Shown here: positions 38,065 through 49,019 of the stretch, piece after piece
How positions within the stretch are numbered: the stretch's first letter is position 1
Layout: each line of letters starts with the position of its first letter
Origin: Phascolomyces articulosus
Lineage: Eukaryota > Mucoromycota > Mucoromycetes > Mucorales > Lichtheimiaceae
Assembly (NCBI GenBank): GCA_025677815.1
Contig: JAIXMP010000023.1
Span: forward strand, 248,001 to 312,000
DNA length: 64,000 nucleotides
Direction: 5' to 3'
The notes under the pieces: model-generated
What the model saw: the letters and a program-made list of their open reading frames with translations, nothing else
Told to the model about the DNA's origin: nothing
Databases searched by the model: none
Made by a program: the position numbers and the translations under genes

Positions 38065-38577
38065 ATATTATATTGGCGTTGCAAGAATTTTACTAATGAA
38101 CCAAAAATTTCATCAGCGAAGCCAAAAAATGTATTGGAATTCCCCAAATTTTATATTTTTAGCGCAATTCACTGTAGCAATAGTGCCAAAATTCTTAAAG
38201 CTTGTAGACCCAACCTAGAAGTGGATCCTATCTTGTGGATTCCCATGACGAAAAAGGAGTGCAGCCGATGTATTCGATGGCGTATAGGCTGGCTTCCAGG
38301 TGGTAAACCGAAAACCTGTATTACTTGTAAATGCTCAACTCTAACAAAAAAACATGCAATCACTTGTCTCCGATTGCATAATCGTTTCTCTTTTTCTCTT
38401 AACAAATTTCCAAAAATCCAAACCAGCATCCCCCTTCAAAATATAATAGCTACAATACAAATGGCCCAAACTTTGTCAACTACAAGCAGAGTTGGACTAC
38501 CCTCAACATCCAACATCATCGATGCAACAATACCTCAATCCAGAACCTGGAAAGGCACTACTATTACAATGGATTGA
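38065..38577 (+). pseudogene. C-terminal remnant of a LINE-type non-LTR retrotransposon ORF2
   Basis: An open frame without conserved start contains VDPILWIPMTKKECSRCIRW followed by RIGWLPGGKPKTC, a Cys/His cluster (CITCKCSTLTKKHAITCLRLH) and LNKFP. From family knowledge this is the characteristic C-terminal segment of LINE-like ORF2 proteins in Mucoromycota, downstream of the reverse transcriptase. No RT or endonuclease domain is present, so it is a 5'-truncated relic. A separate frame at 37618-38016 may be more of the same element, but I could not match it. The relic lies between the divergent MAD2 and ATG16 start codons and so contributes sequence to their shared upstream region. Confidence 0.6.
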
Positions 38578-38819
38578 GCCTCCTCCTGAACCAGACTAGC
38601 ATATGAACCCTTACTTAATTTCTGTACCCTTTCTTCTCTTTACCTTTTCCCTGTGTCCCAACAGGGTTTTTTTAAAACTTTATGCTTTTTTGATCTGTCT
38701 CGAACAAATATGTCCGACTGGACGCTGTATTCAATGGAGACGTTAAATAAAACAAAACATTTTCGTCGTACAAGCGAAGCTTCTTTTTTTATTATTAAAA
38801 CCTCTTATACATACCATAC

Positions 38820-41800
38820 ATGACAATTGATACCATGAGTTACAAAGATTTAATCCTCGAAAGTTTGACGACCCGTGATGAAAAAGAACATGCATTCCAT
38901 GAAATAACGATCGCAAGTAAATACATTCTTCCCTTTCAATGACTTGAAAGGTGTTTTTTGTGTACTCATAGATAGCTTCAACATTATCACTATGATCATT
39001 ACATAATTATATTGTCTTTTATATTGAATGATATACATTTTAACAATATTCTTAAATTTTCCAACAGATCAGCAGCTTGTTCAAAAGGTCATCACGTTAC
39101 AATTGAAAGAAAAGCAACTTGAGGCTGCTATGAAAACCGCTCAGATACAAAACGAGACACTTACACAAGCAGCTGAATATGCCAAAGCTCAAGGGTAATA
39201 TTTCTTTTATAAATATTTATAACTGCCTCTACAATCAATATAACATATAGAGAAAGAGCGAGAGCGAGAGCCAGTGAAGAAAAATGTATATTCGTTTATG
39301 TTGCTTACCAAAAATAGCTCACCAGAGCATCAACAACGTGTTGCAGAATTGGATCGACGGATACATGACCTGAATGAAGAACGGGCTGAAATGTATAAAA
39401 CTCAGAGTGGAAATGCGCAGCGCCTCGTCCATATGAATGAACAACTTCAAAAGGCTACAGAAACTGAAAAGCGCAATTCAGCAGAGTATGATTCTTATTA
39501 TCTTTTTATCTATCTTTTGTGGATCAAACACGTTAATTCTGATAAAAAAAATCCACGGAAACCTTTTAGGATCAAAAAGCTGACTGCCAGCGTTAAACAA
39601 CTTGGTACAAAATGTGACCTTCAAACAGAGCAATTACGAGAAAAGGATATAGCAATTCAAGTAAGTCTTTTTTGAATAAAGATAATCGAGCCGCTATGAT
39701 TGAATAGTATAAGATAGATATGCTCATTCTATTATCCAATTGTATTTGTGGAATGAACGCAGATTTTACAGGATGAACTTGCTGCAATCCAACTGGAAAT
39801 TACAACAACAGAGGAAAGGAATAAAAAGCTGGAAAAAGAAAACGCGCAGCTACTTCAACGATGGTTGGATAAGATGAACCAAGAGGCGGAAAAAATGAAT
39901 GAAGCAACTGAGTTTTATGAGAAGTAGGTCTACTAGTAAATGGGATGACATGTTGAAACTATTTTTATCTTGCGTACTAATAATTAAAGGATGTCGTTTT
40001 ATTATATAATATTTTCCTAGCTTTCTCGAACAAGCTCGTAATGTCGGACAAACAATACGTAAAACAAGCGGTGGGAAGTGGGTTATGCGACCCTCTTCTT
40101 CATCAGATAAAAGTAAACCTGATCGTCGCGTCCATGCAGCAACTGTTGTTTTACCAGTTTCTCCTTGCAAGAAAATGGTAATAATGTAGTTTTTGCCTTA
40201 TGTTTACTTCGATAACTATGTTGTTTGTGTAAACAACTAACTAAAATGTCTTATTTTTATTTTATTTTATAGGCTTTAAGTGATGGGGAATTGTTTTGCA
40301 TAAAGGCATCTTCAACAGGAAGTATGTTTGCTACGGGTGGATCTGATAAGAAATTACGAATATATGATGCAAAAACTGGTAATATACATAATTGATGTAG
40401 CACATTTATTAATGCTTTATATAGCTAACTGAAATGCGTCTCCTAGGTAATGTTACCATGGCGTTAGGTGGATCTTTACAATCAATAACATCCATTTGTT
40501 TTAACCCCTCCGATGAACTCGTTCTTGGGTCATCAACGGATAATTCCACGCGTATATGGCAATTAAGTACTGGAAGAATTCGAGTAAGTAATTTCATAAT
40601 TATATCAAAGCATACATATATTGCTGCTATACTTTTGATGGAGACGCTCAATTAACGGCTTTATTTCCCTATTATCACCGTATCTTTTGTTTTCCAGCAT
40701 ACATTAACAGGTCATATTGGAAAAGTTTTTGCTGCTCAATTTACAGCTGATTCAAAACGAGTTGTAAGTAGTAGTAATTGGAAAGGAGGAAGAAATCAAT
40801 GCAATGATCTATGTTAATTAAATGAAAAAAACACCATATGACCAGGTATCTGGAAGTCATGATCGAACACTTAAAGTATGGGATTTACAACGTGGATATT
40901 GTAAGTTAATAAAGCAGACTCCCAGAGAGAGAAAGAAGAAGGACTCCTAAACTTTATATTTTAGGTATCCGTACTATATTTACATTTTCAAGCTGTAATG
41001 ACTTGACACTTGCCGATGTGGAAGGACAAACACTTGTGAGTGGCCATTTGGATAATAATTTACGTTTATGGGATACAAGGACAGGCAATGGTATCAAGGA
41101 ATTGACAGGTGTTCATACCGGCCAAATTACTTCAGTCTCCATATCACCAAGTAAAGATATAATATTTGATGATTAATTTTTGTCAAAAACGGAATAGTGT
41201 ATCCAAGTAAAAAACACAGTATTAATTCATGTTTGAATATAGATGGCGATGCTCTTTTAACGAATTCTAGAGACAATACTCTTAAAATGATCGACCTACG
41301 TATGTACGATATTGTAGCAACGTTCCAGTAAGTATTTTTTTTATTATGGACTGTAATACCTATATTGTTTGTTTTGAATGAGAACTGGGAACTTCATATT
41401 GATATAAACAATTATAGAGCACCTTCATATAAAAATGGAGCAAATTGGTCTAGATCATGTTATAGGTAATAAATAAAAGTAAAATTTCAGAACTTTGCTT
41501 GGATTAATTACTAATAAGACAGTGAAAATTTTCTAGTCCTGATGGATCTTATATCGCTGCTGGATCAGCAGGTAAGTTGTTATCAAATATACAAATGTTT
41601 TTTGAGTGTTAGACAATTACTGACATTTTGACACATTACGACGGGCATAGATGGTTCACTGCATATTTGGAATACATTGACACGCAATCTAGAAACAACC
41701 CTTAAAGACCACAAGTATGTTCTCTTTTTTCATTTCTTTTTCTTCAGTCAGTTATGAAAAAGCGAAAAAAAATATGGTATAGAAATCATGTTGTTAACGA

Positions 41801-41915
41801 ATATATATATAGGGGTGTTATGTGTGGAGTTTCATGGAGTCCTGTTGGAGATTACTTGTACACAGCAGAGACGAACAAAAATGTGTGTATATACAACACT
41901 GCGTTTCAAGTATGA
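38820..41915 (+). CDS. ATG16: Autophagy protein Atg16 with WD40 domain (ATG16L1-like)
   Basis: Sixteen exons join in frame to about 561 aa: 38820-38916, 39068-39194, 39318-39485, 39570-39660, 39763-39923, 40021-40177, 40273-40378, 40447-40583, 40698-40763, 40846-40900, 40965-41150, 41243-41327, 41418-41465, 41537-41571, 41651-41714 and 41813-41915. The N-terminal helix YKDLILESLTTRDEKEHAFH aligns with the Atg5-binding segment of ATG16L1 (aromatic residue, then L, R-D, AF-E). A coiled coil follows to about residue 200. The C-terminal half is a WD40 propeller, with blades such as FATGGSDKKLRIYD, SGSHDRTLKVWD, SGHLDNNLRLWD and AAGSADGSLHIWN. Atg16 with Atg12-Atg5 directs Atg8 lipidation at the phagophore. 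Yeast Atg16 lacks the WD40 part; this one has the animal/Dictyostelium architecture. An alternative start lies 15 bases downstream. Confidence 0.93.
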
Positions 41916-42069
41916 AATGTAAAAAAAAGGTCGTTATAAAAAACAAGTCATGTGTATAAAGGTGTGTGATGTGGTGTATGCGTGCGAGGAGAGGGGGGTA
42001 ATGTATATCATCCAAATATAAGACACCCATTCGTTGTATCTTTTATATAACTGGCTATCAACGACAATT

Positions 42070-43261
42070 TTATGCATTTTCCAACTTTTTTAAATGATTG
42101 TACTTGGGTAATACCTATTATAATAACCACTAATTAGTAAAACCAAAGTCCTCCTTCTTTTTGGTCTTAAGATCTCTCCTCCCTCTTTGTGAAAAAATCT
42201 CAATAAAAATATACCTCTCGCAAATAATCTAAATGACGTGCATGCAATGCAGCTTGTGTCTATGTAATAAATTTTGTAATACTAAATGAGATCGAGATAC
42301 TATCACTCTTCTAGTTATATCTTTAAAATAATAAAAAAAACTCACTGGAAAAACTTCACTTTGTTGACGTCTGCTTGATTTTGAACCATAAACTACTGTC
42401 ATATCTGAGATTGTTTCGTTCACTTCTGTCGCACACGCTGCTCCGATTATACAATGATGACCGATTGTTGTTGTGCCTAATACCTTGGCTACATAATACA
42501 TCGTGGTCCGTTCTTGTTATATATCATTTTCTTACTCGCATACAATCACCATCATTCGCTCGTTGTTCATAAAATACCCTCCCAAACTCAACCAGCCGGT
42601 TTGCACTATTCTTTTATAATCAATAATTACCTCGTGCTTCAACAATATTATTATTTCCAATATGAGAACCTTCTACATCTAACCAATATCCACGAAAAAA
42701 ATCAGCTTTTATGTTTTCTTTTAGATCCATTTTCTCTCATTTAGTTTCGAGTTATACAAATGAACTTACAACAACTAACTTCAAAAACATTCTCATCGCC
42801 AATAACAAGTGGAGAAGCATTTCTATATTTTATAACTCATTTTGTTAGAGTACATGTGCATATATATATAAAGAGCTCGCACTGAACTACACTTTACTTA
42901 TTAAAAATAATCACGTTTTCTTCGATAATATTATTTTTCCCAATATAAATGGGTCCTTTTTCGGCAATAATTCGACATTGTGGATGGAGAACAGTGCCTA
43001 TATAGAATATAATGCAATTTTTCGAGTTATTCAACCAGTCAATGGCATTGTACTATAAACATGATATGTTGTTTTCGTTTCCTTTTTAAGTCGTACCTGC
43101 ACCTAAATTATTGAAAATACAGTAATCAGTAATATTGATTGAAATATAAAAATTAAAGCATGAAAAATAAACTATCTTGTACCTATCGAAATTTCGCCAT
43201 CAAGGTAAGTTTCTTGGCAGATTACCGCTCCCGGCCCTGCAGTAATACGATTACGGGACAT
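42070..43261 (-). CDS. DCTN6: Dynactin subunit 6 (p27), with 6-nt microexon
   Basis: Eight minus-strand exons encode about 172 aa: 43261-43183, 43102-43097, 42997-42898, 42822-42770, 42678-42631, 42488-42346, 42259-42215 and 42114-42070. The chain is a left-handed beta-helix of hexapeptide repeats that follows human DCTN6 almost throughout: [78 protein letters not shown] and the ending [13 protein letters not shown]6 caps the pointed end of the Arp1 filament in dynactin, the dynein activator. The 6-nt exon (GTGCAG) gives SIGAGTVLHP, the same spacing as the human protein; skipping it would still be in frame but would drop two residues. It converges on ATG16, with stops 155 bp apart. Confidence 0.9.
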
Positions 43262-43668
43262 GGCAAAGTAGATAAAGTGATAAAAAAAATGCTATCAGAA
43301 AAGCAGCATAACCCTCATCCAGGCCTAAAATTGGTACTCCTCCAAAAAGTGGAGATCCAAAGACTTTTATGCTCTGGAAAATAACTATAAAAAACAGCAA
43401 GTATTATTGGGTGTTAATATATGAAATATGAATCCATAGAGAAAAATATAAGTATTATGTTTGCTTTTAGATAAAACTCAATTAAGGAAGAGGGTACTAC
43501 TACTAATCACAAACAAGAATTAAAAATTAGCTTTCATAAACAAAACTGTAGGTCTTGTTCCCAAAGAGGTTCTATTTGGTTAAAAGGTGACCGACAAAAA
43601 TCTATCAATTTCACCTTCCTTTCTTCCTTTCTCATATTTTTTTTAATTTTATACCCTTATAGTTTTCT
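43262..43668. other. Intergenic upstream of duplicated block
   Basis: About 400 bp between the DCTN6 start and the first adenylation pseudogene. It should include the DCTN6 promoter. No other gene is seen. Confidence 0.5.
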
Positions 43669-45120
43669 ATGGGTATAATTCCATTGAAGATGACATCAAT
43701 AAGCCAAGATATACCCTCAAAATATACGGATTACAATTCAATTACCCAGTTGTTTGATACATGCGTGGCTCACTATGGAGACAACTCAGTTATTCGATAC
43801 TGTATACCAAGCACATTTGAATTCAAGACATTAACGTATTCCCAAGTGGATGCAATTGCAACTCACTAGGCATATACATGGAAACCCATATTACAGTCGA
43901 TGAAAAAGAAGGATGGTAGCAACAATAATAACAACGACGACGAAAGACAGTGTATAACAGTCTTGAACGGGAATTCTTTACAGTTATTTTTTACATTTAT
44001 TGCCACATTGAAGCTTGGTCTCGTTTATTTTCCCCTATATTCATATGACTCGGAAGCTAGTATCATGCATCTATTGGAAAAACCAAAAACTAGCCTTTTT
44101 GTTGTTTCCAAAATGAATCACGAAAAAGTACCCAAGTGTACAGAAGCATTACGTATTTATAATGGACTTGACATTAAAGTCTATGATCAATTCAATATGG
44201 ATCGATTAATATTTGAAGTAACTGACATCGGTTTGGTGCAACCATCTGTTAACAATGATGACGTTGTTAAAGATAATAAATATTAAAAACTAGAAAAGAC
44301 AGATGCTTTAGACACAGTAATTTATATGCATTCCTCTGGTTCAACCGGGCTTCCGAAATTAATCTCTTGGAGAAATCGTGCGAGTTTGTATAGAGCACTA
44401 GGAGGCGCCGTGATTCCTAACTATAACACGGATAAATCAGAATTACATAGCCATCAATTCATCTGATGTCCTTCTATATCCAGTTCTTACAGATTCCGAG
44501 CCACAACTTGGTATGATTTATTATTTTTCACTGTGTATTGTTTTTATTCCTTTTCCAAATGATGATATTACGTATAGATTTTCGAACGGGTTAAATCCAG
44601 CCATTTATTAACAAAAATGTTATTACTCTGTTCGATTGTTGAACTGCTTCATGTAGTATTTCTCATTCCCGCAATGTCCAAAGGGGCAAGTGTACTTTTA
44701 TCTGAACATAAAGCACCAACACCATCTGAACAGCTTACAGCTATCGAGATGTTTGATATAACATATAGTGTTGTTGCACCTTTCGGACTTGAGTGCCTGG
44801 CAAACCATTTAAAAGAAGTAGATATTTCTAAATGTACACGTGAAGCACAGCACTAAATTAAAAGTCTGGGCCAACTATTATAGAATGATATATTCGATTC
44901 TTCACATATGGCTTTATTCACCATGATAATACAATACCTTTATATTAAATGGTGAACGAAGGTGTAGTAAGTAGAGGAAACAAATATACTCTTTCCCATC
45001 CAATGATTGAAATGCCTGACATAGCGTACATATTACCACTCAATAAGAAATTACCAAAAGCTCGAAAAGGAGGCGTCAAACGCAAATATTTCATTATTGA
45101 ATTTGAATAAGAAATTGAAA
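43669..45120 (+). pseudogene. Adenylation-domain (AMP-binding) enzyme pseudogene, copy 1
   Basis: This is a decayed relative of the gene at 52705. The N-terminal 60 residues (SKYTDYNSITQLF, FEFKTLTYSQVDAI) are about 60% identical to copy 2 by eye. The frame is then broken: TAG at 43867-43869, TAA at 44284-44286, and further stops and frameshifts around 44463-44600. The A3 core motif survives as MHSSGSTGLPKLI near 44326-44365, and FLIPAMSKGASVLL near 44650-44700. Compared with copy 2, the region carrying YGTTE and GRIDDAIN is deleted, and the text jumps to the C-terminal IAYILPLNKKLPKARKGGVK near 45026-45085. Adenylation enzymes activate a carboxylic acid as acyl-AMP; this copy cannot make a complete one. 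It lies upstream of an intact transporter, as copy 2 does. Confidence 0.88.
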
Positions 45121-46427
45121 AAACGTATAAACATACTTTTGATAAATAAATTTTGTTATATCGATAATGTATTGTTTAAACCAAGCTACGTATAATAAAA
45201 CTGATATATTGCATAATATTGAGAAATAATAACATAATGATATCATTTTGGTAAATAAACTTACACACGGAGTAGAATGGATGACACAGACATTCACAGT
45301 AATCATCAGAAATACTGTAGTATCTCGGATTATTTTGTTTTTATCATTTTTTGAAAGAATTGAGATCATACATACATAATTATCACTGTCTCTCATTAAA
45401 TTACAATGGTTATATTCCTTTTACATAACTAATAAACCAAAGTACTGCGCATCAGATCAATAAAAATGGTAATCTGCGGTAATCTATGAAACAAGAGACA
45501 TCTTGTCGTCCGGGAGGCTTTTTTTTTTTTTTTGTAATGATCGACCTACAAAATAACTGAAAAAAAGGGGGGAGGAAATAAACATTTATAGCTTTAATGC
45601 ATTTCCTCCTGAATCAGTTCAACTCAAGCTTTTCTCCAATGCTTAATAGTCGGGTATTTTACGCATTAATGCATATTATTACGTACTGTCGAGTTCCTAT
45701 GTGGCAAGCTTTAAGTTGGGGGCCATACATGTAGACGATTCTTGATATGCATCTTCCGCCGGTCCAACTTGAAGTAACATAAATATTCAACAAATCCCAC
45801 TATAGTAGTGGAGAAATAAATACCACCTGGAAAAATAATTTTATTATCTCACCCACAATTCTTTTTTTTTTTAAAAAAAAATGGATGCTCCCTGATTAAC
45901 AAGGACACATTTTGCATTGTTGCTTATCATTTAAATCATTAAAAATAAGGTAACGATAACAAATAAACATATTATTTTTACTAGGTAAATTTGTATCCTA
46001 GCAGTAGTTTTATATACCGAAACTGGGCGAGAGTGACGATCCTTTCCAAGGTGTGCAACTTGTACATCATTGGTCACTTGCAGTAAAAAAATAAAGGTTT
46101 AGATAAGGGGTATTTATAAATTTATCATTCTTGCCGAAAAGCAGAAGTGTACGACTGTTCAACAATATGATTATTATTAAAAAAGAATAAGCGCGATGAG
46201 TTAGACTCGGCGAAATCAATTTCTTAAATTTTGAGCAACATTATGCAGGCGAACTAGTGGTTTTGCCGTCCATCTTATTCTCTTAAGTTAGAAGCTCTAC
46301 AGTATAAAACATGGATATTTTTTATCACGCAATTCTGGTTTATTTGCATTAATAACATTCTTTTACATCCTTTTACACTTTTGCAACAAAAAATTCGAAA
46401 AAAAAACGCTTTAGAAAAATAGCAATT
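45121..46427. other. Intergenic between adenylation pseudogene and MFS copy 1
   Basis: 1.3 kb, AT-rich. A 100-codon minus-strand frame (45094-45396) is hydrophobic and AT-biased, with no motif. The equivalent spacer in the second unit is only about 0.5 kb, and I see no obvious similarity between the two. Confidence 0.5.
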
Positions 46428-49019
46428 ATGGAAAATAGACCGTTCCTTCTGAGATATAGATCATCGAATCTTTATGTTCTCATTACTGCGAGCTTTTCAG
46501 TATTGATTGGAGTAAGTATTATATGGTCTAAACAACAGTAATATAAATAATTTTATGTGCTTTTATTTACGAGTTATTAAAATATTATATTCCAATTTTT
46601 CTTCGCTTTCCCTTAGGCAATTATATATTCCATCATCATCCCAATACGTAATTATAAATATCTTTTAATTATACTGATTTAACTATTAACAACAACAAAA
46701 AAAAAATAAGTGAGAGAAGAGGGAGAAATTTACAATCCTTGTGTATCAGAAGATATATATATATATATATTTGCACTACTCGTCATATATTGATATTTCA
46801 TCATTGATCTCATTTCGTATTATTATTATTACTACACTAGTTCCCTTTATTATCGATGAAATGAAAAAAGGAACTTCACCACAAGAGTCTGATTTAACCT
46901 TTAAAAATGAAGATGCTGTTGATATTTCATCAGATACTTTATCAGATTCAGGGATTATTTTAGGAATGTATGCAGCCTCATCTATCATTACCGGCCCTAT
47001 TTTTGGATACTTAGGTTTGATGCATTATATTTTTTTTTATCGATGTTGAGTTGCTCCAATAAAATAACGATAGAAGTATTCATCATATGATATATAACTG
47101 CGGCCATTATAATTCAAATAATAGGGGATAAATCAAGGCTTAGAAGGACACCTATGTTATTGGGAATTTTTTCGTTGTTTCTGACCACAATTTTATTCCT
47201 ATTTGCAACACAATATTGGATGCTTATTCTTGCACGCATATTACAAGGAGTATCTGATGCATGTGTTTATACACTTTCGTTGTCACTTGTTTCCGATACA
47301 TTTCCTCAAGATGTCTTGGGATCACAGGTTTGTTAATAATATATAACTGCATCGCTATATACTATTTTTTCAAATAATCAAGATATGCATATGGTGGATA
47401 TTCTTTGTAACATGTAAAGATATCGCGAATTAAAATTACCTCCCTGTTTTCAATATCATATAAAACAATAGTTGGGTAAAGTGATGACCTTTCAATCCAT
47501 TGGTATAGCAGCAGGTTCGCCGATTGGAGGTGCGTAAGAAAAACATTAATGCTATTTTAATTTATATATTTTAAATTGTGTATTATGCCACAACAATTAC
47601 TTATACGTTACGTAAAAATATAGGATGTGAGTGGACTCAATTGTACATTTTAGGAATCAACGAGTGCTATAGTTACTAATATACAGGATGTACTGTGTAT
47701 GGGGATATTCTAAAGTTCTCTTTGACAAATTTGGATACAGAGGCCCATCCATTTTTTGTATGATCCTTGTTGGAATGGATTTTTTTCTACGTTTATTTTT
47801 AATAGAACGTCGAAATAACCCAAGTCATTGGTTTGAAGAGTCAGATTCAACAATACACCAACCTGCAAATTACAATACTATGAATGATGATGGAAATAAA
47901 AGCAGTAAAACAGTAACTACTACTTTGAATAGTAGCAGCGATAAATCTGACAACCACATGGCTTTTGCCAGCAAGCACGATTATGTGGATTCTAGAAATA
48001 AAAATACTATTACGATTAATGATTGGGTTGAACAAGATACTAGTAGTATTTCCAACTCGGAATCATGTACTAGTGGCAGTAATGGTCGTAACGGTGAAAA
48101 TTCTACCACTTCAGCGCACAAAAATGGAGGATGGAAAAGCCTATATAATGCACGAATCATTGTCTCCCTATCAACAGGTCTGCTTTCAATATTTAGCTTG
48201 ACAATGCTCCAGGTTTGTGTATAAAGATTACCATTCACTTTTTCTATATTTTTATTATAAAATGATAATCATAATGACAATGACTTCTATAAACGTTCCA
48301 TTTGTACCTCATATTAGCCTTCATTACCGATTTATCTAAAAAATGGATGGGGATACAGTGCAAGTCAAATTGGCCTTGTTACTCTAGCACTTGGCATACC
48401 ACCATTTATTTCCGTGCCACTTTCTGGATATCTGTACGATCGATTTGGTCAAAGGTACCTTTGCTCTATAGCTATGTTTCTATCTGGTGCTGTGTTACTT
48501 CCTATGGGTATCCCAACAAGTTCAACAGGAGGAGGAATAGCAACTCTCGTGGTGATTATTGCGTGTGCTTCCTTCATTTTAAACATGGCTCTTACACCAG
48601 TAGCGACGGAAGTTTCGTGTACTATTAATTCTCTATTTAATGCTACTACTAATAATATTACCCCTGAAGATATCCAACAACATAGACAGGAAAAAAACAC
48701 TGATGATGAAGGATACTTTGGACGTAGCTTTGGTGTTACTCATTCTGTATTTTGTCTAGGTAAAATATTAATAATGAAGGGCATTTAAATAATAAATCTA
48801 TATTGATGACTCACTCATAGATTATCAATTTTATATCATGTAGGTGAATTCCTTGGACCTTTGTTGGGTGGTTTTCTATTCAAAGCAATTGGTTTATTTT
48901 GGTTATGTATCGCAGTTGGCATAATGTTAATGTCATTTTCCCCACTCCCACTTGTATTTATGAGAGACAGAAAATTATCTCTTTGTCAAATTTTTAAATC
49001 TCGTAAAAATATTCCTTAA
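46428..49019 (+). CDS. MFS transporter (SLC18/DHA1-like), tandem copy 1
   Basis: Nine exons encode about 555 aa: 46428-46511, 46617-46647, 46841-47014, 47125-47327, 47472-47529, 47624-47626, 47716-48212, 48318-48759 and 48844-49019. Twelve hydrophobic segments are visible, with a long hydrophilic Ser/Asn-rich loop between TM6 and TM7. Motif A is FGYLGDKSRLRRTPML, and the TM5 motif is GSPIGG, as in drug/amine antiporters. TM4 reads LILARILQGVSDACVYTLSL, like SLC18 vesicular amine and fungal DHA1 transporters. Proton-coupled export or vesicular loading of a small molecule is the likely role; the substrate is unknown. The 3-nt exon is needed to complete GSPIGGFLFDKFGY. The gene is intact although the adenylation gene upstream is dead. 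It is paralogous to the gene at 55450. Confidence 0.88.
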
